A stretch of 64,000 nucleotides of DNA from Stutzerimonas stutzeri RCH2. GTDB lineage: Bacteria; Pseudomonadota; Gammaproteobacteria; Pseudomonadales; Pseudomonadaceae. The notes beneath the pieces are model-generated. The model saw only the letters and a program-made list of their open reading frames with translations, had not been told where the DNA came from and did no database searches. Each line of letters starts with the position of its first letter. Positions within the stretch are counted from its first letter, which is position 1. The position numbers and the translations under genes were made by a program. The stretch is from contig NC_019936.1 in the NCBI RefSeq assembly GCF_000327065.1, positions 2,880,001 to 2,944,000 of the forward strand, read 5' to 3'. This document shows, piece after piece, positions 1 to 8,015 of the stretch.

Positions 1-121
1 TACGTGCTTGCAACGTGGCGGTGGAGTCATCGATGAAGCCACCTTCGGCAGCCTGCACAGCTGGAAAGGCGGAAGCCGCTGCAATGGTCAAGGCGAGTCG
101 GGAGATCATAGGTTTTTGCAT
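1..121 (-). CDS. benF: OprD-family outer-membrane porin, benzoate-specific type (partial, N-terminus only)
   Basis: The first 40 codons are present and the rest lies beyond the window start. Translation from the ATG at 121 gives a signal peptide with a basic start (MQKPMISR), a hydrophobic stretch and an AVQA cleavage site. The mature start, AEGGFIDDSTATLQAR, is the usual beginning of OprD-type substrate-specific porins. It is the last visible gene of the minus-strand benzoate cluster, 109 bp downstream of benE, and BenF-type porins are known at this place in other pseudomonads. The inferred role is benzoate uptake across the outer membrane. The family call is fairly safe; the substrate is inferred from the neighbours. 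Confidence 0.72.
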   Translation of the reverse strand, partial: MQKPMISRLALTIAAASAFPAVQAAEGGFIDDSTATLQAR

Positions 122-133
122 GGTTGGCGTCTC

Positions 134-144
134 TTGTTGTTGTT
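134..144 (-). promoter_or_regulatory. CA-rich (AAnAAnAA) motif in benF leader
   Basis: On the minus strand the leader reads AACAACAACAAGAGAC, ending 12 nt before the benF ATG. This fits the AAnAAnAA signature that Hfq/Crc binds to block translation in Pseudomonas catabolite repression. Similar motifs precede benK, benA and benR here. The site is a motif match only. Confidence 0.45.
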
Positions 145-229
145 TGCAGGTGCACGCGGCCGCCCTCCGACGTGGCGTCAGCGGTAACGGCAGCTTTGGT
201 TGCTCGGGTGTGGCGTTGGTGTCGCGAAA

Positions 230-1435
230 TCAGCGTGCCGTCTGTTGCCTCTTCGCCGCTGTTGCCCAGGCCGGATGCAAGCGCAGTAGAAGATGGGCAG
301 CGATGCCGAAGATCAGCCCCCAGAACGCAGCAGACAGGCCAAGGAACGACATGCCTGACGCGGTAACCAGGAATGTAATCAGCGCTGCCTCACGGTCATC
401 GGGCACGGCCATCGCAGCGCTCAACGCGCCGCCAATGGCCGCAAGCAGTGCTAGACCGGCCAGGGCAGCAATCAGGGCCGCGGGGAAGGCAGTGAAGATG
501 GAAACCAGCGTCGCGCCAAATATGCCCAGCAATAGATAGAAGACGCCGCCGGATACGCCGGCCACGTAGCGTTTCGCCGGGTTCTCGTGTGCTTCTCGAC
601 CGGTGCAGATCGCCGCGGTGATTGCAGCTAGATTCAGGCCGTGACAGCCGAACGGCGCCAGCAATAGCGAGCCCAAGGCACTACTGCTGATCAACGGGCT
701 GGCTGGCGTGCTGTAGCCCGCGTTGCGCAGTACCGCCATGCCGGGAACGAACTGTCCGGTCAGCGCCACCATGATCAGAGGGAAGGCGATATTCAACATG
801 ACCTGCCAGCTGAATTCAGGGTTGATCCAGACCGGCGTTGCCAGTCCGATCACCAGGGCTTCGCTGCGCAGCTCCCCTGATGCGATCGTGATCGTCACAC
901 CGACCACCAACACCGCGAGCACCGCGTAACGCGGCATGGCGCGCTTGAAGATCAGATAAGTACAGAACATCGCCAGCACCAGCCAGGGCTGCTCCTTGAT
1001 GGAGACGAAAAGCCCGGTACCGAAGCGGAACAGGATGCCCGCGAGCATCCCTGCAGCAATGGCGGACGGCAGACGATTGATGATGCGATCGAACGCACCG
1101 GAAAGGCCGACCAGCAGCACCACCACGCTCGTGACGATATAGGCGCCGATGGCCTCGTTCAGGGTGATGTCGGGCAACATGGTCACCAGCAATGCCGAAC
1201 CCGGCGCGGACCAGGCGATGATGATCGGCACTTTGTAGCGAAGGCTGAGCAGGATGCCGAGCACACCACTGCCGATAGAGATCGTCCAGACCCAGGAAGA
1301 CAGTATGTCGTGCGGCATGTTGCCGGCTTTGGCCGCCTGAAAAATGATCACCAGCGGGCCGGCATAGGAAATCACGGTCGCGATAAAACCGGCGACCACG
1401 GCGGAGAGCGAGAAGTCTTTGAGCAGAGCTTTCAT
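230..1435 (-). CDS. benE: Benzoate/H+ symporter BenE
   Basis: Polytopic inner-membrane protein of the BenE benzoate:proton symporter family, 401 aa, close to the usual 390-400. The reading frame runs further upstream, but the ATG at 1435 (MKALLKDFSLSAVVAGF) is preceded by GCGAGGCGAT and matches the family start. Hydrophobic segments fill most of the chain, with family-like stretches such as GFIATVISYAGPLVIIFQAA and ALTGQFVPGMAVL. It lies between catA and the benF-like porin, so the cluster ends with an inner-membrane and an outer-membrane transport gene. It duplicates the role of the MFS transporter benK. The call is firm; substrate rests on family and context. Confidence 0.92.
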   Translation of the reverse strand: MKALLKDFSLSAVVAGFIATVISYAGPLVIIFQAAKAGNMPHDILSSWVWTISIGSGVLGILLSLRYKVPIIIAWSAPGSALLVTMLPDITLNEAIGAYIVTSVVVLLVGLSGAFDRIINRLPSAIAAGMLAGILFRFGTGLFVSIKEQPWLVLAMFCTYLIFKRAMPRYAVLAVLVVGVTITIASGELRSEALVIGLATPVWINPEFSWQVMLNIAFPLIMVALTGQFVPGMAVLRNAGYSTPASPLISSSALGSLLLAPFGCHGLNLAAITAAICTGREAHENPAKRYVAGVSGGVFYLLLGIFGATLVSIFTAFPAALIAALAGLALLAAIGGALSAAMAVPDDREAALITFLVTASGMSFLGLSAAFWGLIFGIAAHLLLRLHPAWATAAKRQQTAR

Positions 1436-1587
1436 ATCGCCTCGCAAGGTAAGGCTTGGGTGTCCGTGACAGTGTCCGGAGCACTCTTGTTTTATGTGAT
1501 GCGGCCGGCAAGCCGCATCGCTTGTGTCGCTGACCCGCATTGCGGTGCACATGGGTTGGAAACGCACAGCGCTCCCACTGGCACCAT

Positions 1588-1629
1588 CACCTCGGGTGTG
1601 AATGGTTTCATCCATCCACACCCGAGGTG
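1588..1629 (-). other. Intercistronic hairpin between catA and benE
   Basis: A perfect 13-bp inverted repeat (1588-1600 against 1617-1629, arm CACCTCGGGTGTG) with a 16-nt loop begins 3 nt after the catA stop. No T-run follows on the minus strand, so it is not a classic terminator. It could stabilise the upstream mRNA or partly separate benE-benF from the rest of the operon. Confidence 0.6.
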
Positions 1630-1632
1630 CCA

Positions 1633-2574
1633 TCAGGCGTTCTGCAGAGCGCGCGGGCGGGCGCTGCGCTGTTCGGCTTCCGGCGCCGGAGCAGCCTGCA
1701 GCTGGAAGTCGAAGGTCAGTTCGGCGAAGCGGCTGCCTTCGATACCACGGGCGCGGGCGGCTTCGGCGTCTTCGACGAAGCGGATGTCACCGACCAGGCC
1801 GTCGCGGGTGGCGTAGGCGAAGTCGTCCCAGAGGTACTCGTCGCCAGCCAGGTTGATCTGGGTGGTCAGGTGACGGTGACCCGGTGCCGAGATAAAGAAG
1901 TGGATGTGCGCCGGACGGCGGCCGTGACGACCAAGATGATCCAGTACTTCCTGGGTCGGGCCGTCGAGCGAGCAACCGTAGCCGGACGGCACGATGCTGC
2001 GCGCGCGGTAGTTGCCGTTCTCGTCGGTGACGATGCGGCGACGCAGGTTGTATTCCGACTGGCTCTTGTCGAAGTAGGAGTAGTTGCCCTTGGTGTTGGC
2101 GTGCCACAGGTCGACCACAGCGTTGGCGACAGGCTTGCCGTCCGGACCGGTGACCTGGCCCTGCAGGAACATCACGGTGGCGACGTCCAGCTCGCTGCCG
2201 TCGTCCATGCGCGTTTCAGCTTGGCTAATCGGGGCGCCGGCGACGTACAGCGGGCCCTCGATGGTGCGCGGGGTGCCGCCGGTGAGGCCCTGCTGCTCGT
2301 CCTTGGCGTCTTCCAGCAGGTCGAGGAAGTGCTCCAGGCCCAGGCCGGCAACCAGCAGACCGGCTTCGTGGCGACCGCCCAGGCGGTTGAGATAGTCCAC
2401 GGCCTTCCAGAATTCGTCCTGGGTGATTTCCAGGTCTTCGACGATTTTCGCAGTGTCGACCAAGATGCGGTTGATCACGGTCTTCATGCGGCTGCTGCCG
2501 GCGTCGTTGCCGAAGCCGCTGGCTTCCTTGAAGAAGTTCTGAACGTCGCTGGTTTGGGAGATTTTTACAGTCAT
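1633..2574 (-). CDS. catA: Catechol 1,2-dioxygenase
   Basis: Intradiol ring-cleavage dioxygenase that opens catechol to cis,cis-muconate with a non-haem Fe(III) centre. It is 313 aa, the usual size. The expected iron ligands are visible: Tyr165 (GNYSYFD), Tyr199 (SGYGC), His223 and His225 (PAHIHFF). The N-terminal helical dimerisation region (about 1-100) precedes the catalytic beta-sandwich. It is the third gene of catB-catC-catA, 71 bp after catC, inside the minus-strand ben cluster. The tail after about residue 295 (APAPEAEQRSARPRALQ) is Ala/Pro-rich and probably disordered. Confidence 0.97.
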   Translation of the reverse strand: MTVKISQTSDVQNFFKEASGFGNDAGSSRMKTVINRILVDTAKIVEDLEITQDEFWKAVDYLNRLGGRHEAGLLVAGLGLEHFLDLLEDAKDEQQGLTGGTPRTIEGPLYVAGAPISQAETRMDDGSELDVATVMFLQGQVTGPDGKPVANAVVDLWHANTKGNYSYFDKSQSEYNLRRRIVTDENGNYRARSIVPSGYGCSLDGPTQEVLDHLGRHGRRPAHIHFFISAPGHRHLTTQINLAGDEYLWDDFAYATRDGLVGDIRFVEDAEAARARGIEGSRFAELTFDFQLQAAPAPEAEQRSARPRALQNA

Positions 2575-2645
2575 GGCACAGGCCTCATCTTGTAATTGTG
2601 GTCACGGTTTAACTGACCGGGGCGAACCCCGGCTTCGAACAGAAA

Positions 2646-2936
2646 TCAGCGGTCGTCGTCGCGGATCGACGAGGGGTGCCGGCAAAGGGCGTTGACCTCG
2701 ATCTCCATGTAGGGGAAAAGCGGCAGTTGCATCAGGGTGTCGTGCAGTTCCTGCACGCTGGCCACATCGAACACGCTGTAGTTGGCGTACTGGCCGGCGA
2801 TGCGCCACAGGTGGCGCCACTTGCCCTCGCGCATCAGGCCTTGAGCGAGTTCCTTCTCGTCGGCCTTGAGCTTGGCGGCCTTTGCCGGGTCCATGTCGAC
2901 CGGCAGTTTTACGATCATCTTTACGTGGAACAGCAT
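2646..2936 (-). CDS. catC: Muconolactone delta-isomerase
   Basis: Small cytoplasmic isomerase, 96 aa, that converts muconolactone to 3-oxoadipate enol-lactone. It starts MLFHVKMIVKLP and carries the family stretch EGKWRHLWRIAGQYANYSVFD and the motif LPLFPYMEIEV. Family members form a decamer. The gene follows catB by 15 bp and precedes catA, giving the conserved catBCA order. The last enol-lactone hydrolase step (pcaD/catD) is not encoded in this window. Confidence 0.96.
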   Translation of the reverse strand: MLFHVKMIVKLPVDMDPAKAAKLKADEKELAQGLMREGKWRHLWRIAGQYANYSVFDVASVQELHDTLMQLPLFPYMEIEVNALCRHPSSIRDDDR

Positions 2937-2951
2937 CTGTTCAGCCTCCGG

Positions 2952-4073
2952 TTACTTGCGAGCGAAGAACGCCAGGCGCTCTTCATCCAGGGTCAGGCCC
3001 AGGCCCGGCGTGCGCGGTACTTCCAGCTGGAAGTCGCGGTAGACCGGCGCCTCGGTGACGATTTCTTCGGTGAGCAGCAGCGGGCCGAACAGCTCGGTGG
3101 CCCAGGTGAGCTTGTTGATCGTGACGAAGGCATGCGCCGACGCCAGGGTGCCGATGGCGCCCTCGAGCATGGTGCCGCCGTAGAGTGCGATGCCCGCCGC
3201 CTCGGCGATCTGCGCGGTGCGCAGCACGGCGCGCGGGCCACCGTTCTTGGCGATCTTCAGGGCGAAGATGCTGGCGGCACCATCGGCGGCCAGGCTGAAG
3301 GCGTCCTCGACGCTCTCGATCGACTCATCGGCCATGATCGGTGCCGGGCTGCGCTGGTTCAGACGAACCTGGCCGCCACGGTTGATCCGCGAGATGGGCT
3401 GTTCGATCAGGTCGATACCGTTGTCGCCGAGAATGCGGCAGGCGCGCAGCGCTACCGATTCGTCCCAGGCTTGGTTGACGTCGACGCGCACGCTGGCGCG
3501 CTCGCCGAGGGCCTGCTTGATGGCGATGACGTGCTTGAGGTCGGCGTTCACTTCGCCCGCACCGATCTTCAGCTTGAAGATGCGGTGGCGGCGGATGTCG
3601 AGCATGTGCTCGGCTTCCTCGATGTCCTTGGTGGTGTTGCCACTGGCCAGGGTCCAGGCCACTTCCAGGCTGTCGCGAACGCGACCGCCGAGCAGCTCGC
3701 TGACCGGCAGCGCCAGGCGCTTGCCCTGGGCGTCCAGCAGCGCGCTTTCGAGGCCGGACTTGGCGAAGGTGTTGCCCTTCGCCGCCTTGTCCAGACGCAG
3801 CATGGCTGCGTTGATATTCGCCGCATCCTGACCCACCAGCAGCGGGCCGAGATGACTGTCGATGTTCTGCTTGATGCTTTCCGGGCTTTCGTTGCCGTAG
3901 GCCAACCCGCCAATGGTGGTGGACTCGCCGATGCCTTCGATGCCGTCGCTGCACTTCACGCGGATCACCACCAGCGTCTGCTGCTGCATGGTGTGCATGG
4001 CCAGCTTGTGCGGGCGGATGGTCGGCAGGTCGACGACGATCGCCTGGATGCTTTCAATCAGGATGGGGCTCAT
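2952..4073 (-). CDS. catB: Muconate cycloisomerase
   Basis: Enolase-superfamily enzyme that cyclises cis,cis-muconate to muconolactone using a divalent metal. It is 373 aa. Catalytic residues sit at the positions known for the Pseudomonas enzyme: Lys167 and Lys169 (FKLKIG), metal ligands Asp198 (VDVN), Glu224 (IEQP) and Asp249 (ADES), and Lys273 (ALKIAK). It begins 35 bp after benK, with no promoter room and no divergent catR. Elsewhere catR usually drives catB in response to muconate. Here it appears to be read from the ben promoter. Confidence 0.97.
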   Translation of the reverse strand: MSPILIESIQAIVVDLPTIRPHKLAMHTMQQQTLVVIRVKCSDGIEGIGESTTIGGLAYGNESPESIKQNIDSHLGPLLVGQDAANINAAMLRLDKAAKGNTFAKSGLESALLDAQGKRLALPVSELLGGRVRDSLEVAWTLASGNTTKDIEEAEHMLDIRRHRIFKLKIGAGEVNADLKHVIAIKQALGERASVRVDVNQAWDESVALRACRILGDNGIDLIEQPISRINRGGQVRLNQRSPAPIMADESIESVEDAFSLAADGAASIFALKIAKNGGPRAVLRTAQIAEAAGIALYGGTMLEGAIGTLASAHAFVTINKLTWATELFGPLLLTEEIVTEAPVYRDFQLEVPRTPGLGLTLDEERLAFFARK

Positions 4074-4108
4074 ATCGATTTCCGATTTACCAGTGTCAGT
4101 TCAGGGGA

Positions 4109-5452
4109 TCAGGCCTTGGCAGCCGAAATCACCACCGGTGCCGCAACGGTGCTGCGCTTGCTGGAGATGGCGAATACGCTCATGGCCAGCGCCGCGATGA
4201 TTCCCGGTACGGCGAAGGCCATGAAGTTCAGTTGCAGCGGCAGGTTGATCCCGAGCAGTGCACCACCGAGCAGCGGGCCGACGATGGCACCGTTGCGGCC
4301 GATGCCCGAAGCCCAGCCCAGACCGGTGGAGCGGATCGACAAGCCGTAGAACTGTGCGGCGGTTGCGTAGAGCAGGATCTGGGTGCCGATCACGGTGGCA
4401 CCAGCGATAAAGATCAGGGTGTAGAGCACCGGCATCGGCGTCTTGAAACCCAGCAGGCTGATCGAGACCACGGAGATAGCGAAGAACACCACCACCACCT
4501 TGGACAGGTTGAAGCGGTCACCCAGCCAGCCGCCGAGAATCGCCCCGGCCATGCCGCCGAAGTTCAGTGCCAGCAGGAAGGACAGGCTCGAACCCAGGCT
4601 GTAGCCGGCGTTGGCCATCAGCTTCGGCAGCCAGGAACCCAGCGCGTAGACCATCAGCAGGCAGCAGAAGAACGCCACCCAGATCGACACGGTGCGCACG
4701 CCACGACCGTCGCGGAACAGCTCGAGTACCGACGCGCTCTTGCCCTTGATGTCGCTCATCACCAGTTCGTCGTTGGCGCCGAGCTGGCGGGTCGGATCAA
4801 CCTTGTTGAGCAGCGCGCGGGCCTGTTCGGTACGACCCTGACGAACCAGAAAACCGACCGACTCCGGCAGATACCAGATGATCACCGGCAACAGCAGCAG
4901 CGGCACGGCGGCAGCGAAGAACATCGCTTCCCAGCCGAAACGCGGCAGCATGTAGATACCTAGGCCGGCCGACAACATGCCGCCCAGCGAATAACCGCTG
5001 AACATGACCGCGACTAGGGTGCTGCGCAGTTTCTTCGGCGCGTACTCGTTCATCAGCGCAACGACGTTGGGCATCAGCCCGCCGCAGCCGAGTCCGGCGA
5101 GGAAGCGGAAGACGCCGAATTCGGTTGGGGTGCTGGCGAAGCCGTTGAGCACGGTGGCCGAGCTGAACAGCACGAAGCAGATGGCGATACCCATCTTGCG
5201 GCCGATGCGGTCGGCCAGGGTGCCGAATACCAAGGCGCCGAACATCATGCCGAACAGCGCGTAACTGCCCAGAGCACCGGCTTCCAGCGGGGTCAGGCCC
5301 CACTCTTTCATGATCACCGGCAGAACCACGCCGTAGATGAACAGATCGTAGCCGTCGAAGATCAACAGCAGTGCGCACAGGCACACGACCAGCCAGTGAA
5401 ACCCGTTGAAGCGGGCGTTATCGATGACCTCGTGTACGTCTACTTTTCGCAT
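4109..5452 (-). CDS. benK: MFS aromatic-acid (benzoate) transporter
   Basis: Inner-membrane major facilitator transporter of the aromatic acid:H+ symporter branch, about 12 TM segments, 447 aa. The ATG at 5452 (MRKVDVHEVIDNARFNGFH) was chosen over an upstream start because MRxVDVxxxID is the family N-terminus. Family signatures include FDGYDLFIYGVVLP in TM1, GTLADRIGRKMG in the TM2-3 loop and WYLPESVGFL after TM6. It lies between benD and catB in the same direction. The leader carries a CA-rich motif. PcaK is the nearest alternative, but context favours benzoate. Confidence 0.93.
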   Translation of the reverse strand: MRKVDVHEVIDNARFNGFHWLVVCLCALLLIFDGYDLFIYGVVLPVIMKEWGLTPLEAGALGSYALFGMMFGALVFGTLADRIGRKMGIAICFVLFSSATVLNGFASTPTEFGVFRFLAGLGCGGLMPNVVALMNEYAPKKLRSTLVAVMFSGYSLGGMLSAGLGIYMLPRFGWEAMFFAAAVPLLLLPVIIWYLPESVGFLVRQGRTEQARALLNKVDPTRQLGANDELVMSDIKGKSASVLELFRDGRGVRTVSIWVAFFCCLLMVYALGSWLPKLMANAGYSLGSSLSFLLALNFGGMAGAILGGWLGDRFNLSKVVVVFFAISVVSISLLGFKTPMPVLYTLIFIAGATVIGTQILLYATAAQFYGLSIRSTGLGWASGIGRNGAIVGPLLGGALLGINLPLQLNFMAFAVPGIIAALAMSVFAISSKRSTVAAPVVISAAKA

Positions 5453-5466
5453 GGCGAGACTCTCTA

Positions 5467-5477
5467 TTGTTTTTGTT
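5467..5477 (-). promoter_or_regulatory. CA-rich (AAnAAnAA) motif in benK leader
   Basis: The minus-strand leader contains AACAAAAACAA, 14 nt upstream of the benK ATG and next to a GAGAG ribosome-binding stretch. It fits the Hfq/Crc target signature. Benzoate genes are known Crc targets in P. putida. Binding here is an inference. Confidence 0.5.
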
Positions 5478-5561
5478 AGTCGCAGGTCGGCCACCGCCGG
5501 CGAAACCACCAGTAGCGTCGTGCCCTGGCGTTCCCCCGGCCAAGGCCGGTGTATCGATCAC

Positions 5562-6341
5562 TCAGCCGAGGTCACCGCCTCCCACCGGCAATGTCACCCC
5601 GGTGATATAGGACGCATCATCAGAGGCCAGGAAGAGAATGGCGCCGGCTTGCTCGTCGATGGTTCCGTAGCGCTTCATCAATGATGAATCGACGGTCTGA
5701 TCGACGATCTGCTGGTACCAGATCTTCTCCTGCTCGCTCTGCTCGGCGGCGTTGCGCGGAATGCGGCGTGGCGGCGCCTCGGTGCCGCCCGGCGCGGTGG
5801 CGTTGACGCGAACGCCACGCTGGGCATTTTCGAACGCCAGGCAGGCGGTCAATGCATTGACACCACCCTTGGCCGCGCCGTAAGGCACGCGGTTCAAGCT
5901 GCGGGTCGCGATCGACGAGACGTTGACGATGGCACCAGCGCCCTGCTCCAGCATGTGCGGCAGCGCGGCGTGGCAGCACCACAGCGTCGGGAACAGCGAG
6001 CGACGCACTTCGGCCTCGATCTCGTGCTCCTGGTAATGCTCGAACGGCTTGGCCCAGATGGTGCCGCCGACGTTGTTGACGAGGATGTCAACGCGCCCGA
6101 AGCGCGCCTTGGCGGCGTCCATGACGCTGTGACAGTCGGCGAACTGCTCGAGATCGGCGGTCATGGTCAGGACTTCGACGCCCTTGGCGCCGAGCTCATC
6201 GGCCAGTTCATGGACCAGTTCGGAACGGTCGACCAGCAGCAGGCGACCACCCTCTTCGCCCATGCGCTCGGCGACGCGACGGCCGATGCCCTGTGCGGCA
6301 CCGGTGATCACCGCGACTTTGTTCTGGAAACGTTTGTTCAT
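5562..6341 (-). CDS. benD: 1,6-dihydroxycyclohexa-2,4-diene-1-carboxylate dehydrogenase
   Basis: Short-chain dehydrogenase that oxidises and decarboxylates the benzoate cis-diol to catechol, making NADH. It is 259 aa. The Rossmann motif TGAAQGIG is at 13-20, NNVGG at 89-93, and the catalytic Ser (142/143, VSS), Tyr154 and Lys158 (YGAAK) are in place. It follows benC by 71 bp, and that gap holds a REP-like palindrome. AGAGG precedes the ATG. It links BenABC to CatA. Confidence 0.96.
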   Translation of the reverse strand: MNKRFQNKVAVITGAAQGIGRRVAERMGEEGGRLLLVDRSELVHELADELGAKGVEVLTMTADLEQFADCHSVMDAAKARFGRVDILVNNVGGTIWAKPFEHYQEHEIEAEVRRSLFPTLWCCHAALPHMLEQGAGAIVNVSSIATRSLNRVPYGAAKGGVNALTACLAFENAQRGVRVNATAPGGTEAPPRRIPRNAAEQSEQEKIWYQQIVDQTVDSSLMKRYGTIDEQAGAILFLASDDASYITGVTLPVGGGDLG

Positions 6342-6370
6342 CTACCCAACCTCTGGAATGGCGAGGATTC

Positions 6371-6404
6371 GGTGGGCAATGCTGCGCAGCTGCCCACCCT
6401 ACGG
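6371..6404. repeat. REP-like palindrome between benC and benD
   Basis: The segment has GTGGGC and GCCCAC arms around GCTGCGCAGC and ends in CCCACCCTACGG. This is the same ending as the REP copies at 45-49 kb (TTTTCCACCCTAC). It sits in the benC-benD spacer inside the operon and may shape mRNA processing or relative expression. Confidence 0.7.
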
Positions 6405-6412
6405 TTGGCCGA

Positions 6413-7423
6413 TCAGGCGCTGGCGGCGAACTTCTCGTAGTAGAAATTGGCCGGCTGCAAGCCCTGCTCACGAATGAACTGGTTGACCGACTCGACCATG
6501 GGCGGCGGGCCGCACAGGTAGATGTCCACTTCGCCTTCGTTGAGGTGCTTGGGCTCGATGTGCTGGGTGACATAGCCCTTCTGCGGGTACTGACTGTCGG
6601 TGCTCGACACGCAGGCGCTGTAGGTGAAGTTCGGGATGCGTGCGGCGAAGTCGGCGAGGCGATCCATCTCCACCAGATCAAAGTCGTTGGACACGCCATA
6701 GATCAGGTGCAGCGGATGCTCGCTACCCTGCTCGGCGATCTTCTCCAGCATCGCGGTGAACGGCGCCAGACCGGTACCGCCAGCCAGCAGCAACAGCGGA
6801 CGCTTGATCTCACGCAGGTAGAAGCTGCCCAGCGGACCTGCCAGGGTCAGGCTGTCGCCGGCCTTGGCCATGCCGCTGAGGAAGCTGCTCATCAACCCGC
6901 CCGGGACATTGCGGATCAGGAAGCTGACCTCACCGTCCCTCTGCAGCGAACTGAAGGAATAGGCGCGGGTCTGGTCGGTCCCCGGCACCTGCAGATTGAC
7001 GTACTGCCCCGGCAGGAAGGCCAGCTGGGTCAGGGCTTCGCCCTTGATCGACAGGGCGATGGTGCTTTGCGACAGCTGGCGGACGTTGCTGATGGTCGCC
7101 TCGTAGCTGGCCTGGGCGGTCTTGCAGACGTCCGACGAGGCCGGCACGCGAACCACGCAGTCGCTCTCGGCGCGCATCTGGCAGGTCAGCACGTAGCCCT
7201 GGGCGGCTTCGTCTTCGCTCAGCGCGTCTTCGATGTATTCCTCGCCAAGGTCGTACTGACCGGCTTCGGCGAAGCATTTACAGGCGCCGCAGGCACCGTC
7301 GCGGCAATCGAGGGGAATGTTGATGCCCTGACGATAGGCTGCATCGGCTACGGTTTCGCCGATCTTGGCGTCGATGAAGCGGGTGACCCCGTCTTCGAAA
7401 TTCAGTGCGATCTTGTGGCTCAT
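6413..7423 (-). CDS. benC: Benzoate 1,2-dioxygenase, electron-transfer (reductase) component
   Basis: It passes electrons from NADH through FAD and a plant-type 2Fe-2S cluster to the BenAB oxygenase. It is 336 aa. An N-terminal ferredoxin domain (about 1-100) has cluster cysteines Cys40, Cys45, Cys48 (CRDGACGAC) and Cys81 (LTCQM). An FAD domain with RAYSFSS follows, then an NAD domain with GGTGLAPF and the terminal YYEKF stretch. GAGG precedes the ATG. It is separated from benB by a 103-bp spacer that contains a perfect hairpin. Confidence 0.97.
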   Translation of the reverse strand: MSHKIALNFEDGVTRFIDAKIGETVADAAYRQGINIPLDCRDGACGACKCFAEAGQYDLGEEYIEDALSEDEAAQGYVLTCQMRAESDCVVRVPASSDVCKTAQASYEATISNVRQLSQSTIALSIKGEALTQLAFLPGQYVNLQVPGTDQTRAYSFSSLQRDGEVSFLIRNVPGGLMSSFLSGMAKAGDSLTLAGPLGSFYLREIKRPLLLLAGGTGLAPFTAMLEKIAEQGSEHPLHLIYGVSNDFDLVEMDRLADFAARIPNFTYSACVSSTDSQYPQKGYVTQHIEPKHLNEGEVDIYLCGPPPMVESVNQFIREQGLQPANFYYEKFAASA

Positions 7424-7456
7424 GGCGCACCTCGCTCAGGCGTTTTCTTGTTGTCA

Positions 7457-7477
7457 GCGCATGGCCTGGCCATGCGC
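7457..7477. other. Inverted repeat in the benB-benC spacer
   Basis: GCGCATGGCC (7457-7466) is mirrored by GGCCATGCGC (7468-7477), a perfect palindrome around one base. It sits in the spacer before benC and is followed downstream on the plus strand by a degenerate REP-like GTAAGGTGGGC. It could be an mRNA hairpin that tunes benC relative to benAB. Confidence 0.5.
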
Positions 7478-7526
7478 ACACGTAAGGTGGGCGAGCAGCG
7501 GGTTGGCCGCCGCCCGTCCGGGCGAC

Positions 7527-8015
7527 TCAGATGTGGTAAACGTCTATCACCTGGCGCACGTAGTCGTTCTTCAGCACGACCTTCTTGGCCTTGATCAGCG
7601 GGCTCTCACCGCGCGTATCGAGGGTGTAGAAGCTGGTGCCGTAGAAGTGGTCGACGGTCTTGTAGCGGAAGCTCATGGTGTGCCAGTTGAAGCGCACCTT
7701 GCAGAAGCCTTCACCCTGCTCGACGATTTCCAGGTTGGTGATGTTGTGCGAGGTACGGGTATCCGGGATCGTCGCACTGGAGCGCTCGGTGCGGATGCGG
7801 AACACGCGATCCTCCAGGCCGCCGCGGTTGCCGTACCAGATCAGGGAGATTTCGGTCTGCGGGTTTTCCACCAGCTCGTCGTTGTCATCCCAGGCCGGCA
7901 TCCAGAAGGAGGCGTCCGATGCGTAGAGCTCGAGCCAGCTGTCCCAGTCCTTGTCGTCCAGGTAGCGCGCTTCGCGATAGAGGAAGTCACGTACCGCTTC
8001 GTAGGAAATGGCCAT
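7527..8015 (-). CDS. benB: Benzoate 1,2-dioxygenase, small (beta) subunit
   Basis: Structural subunit of the ring-hydroxylating dioxygenase, 162 aa. It has the beta-subunit start SYEAVRDFLYREARYLDDKDWDSW in two adjoining parts, and the stretch ERSSATIPDTRTSHNITN. It belongs to the cystatin-like (NTF2-like) fold. The benA stop and benB start abut (TAAATG), which points to translational coupling and equal subunit levels. It has no catalytic metal of its own. Confidence 0.96.
   Translation of the reverse strand: MAISYEAVRDFLYREARYLDDKDWDSWLELYASDASFWMPAWDDNDELVENPQTEISLIWYGNRGGLEDRVFRIRTERSSATIPDTRTSHNITNLEIVEQGEGFCKVRFNWHTMSFRYKTVDHFYGTSFYTLDTRGESPLIKAKKVVLKNDYVRQVIDVYHI

Noticed and set aside
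2676..4349. 557-codon plus-strand frame opposite catC, catB and benK
   Set aside because: Same reason: low-complexity residues and no motif, lying over three recognised genes.
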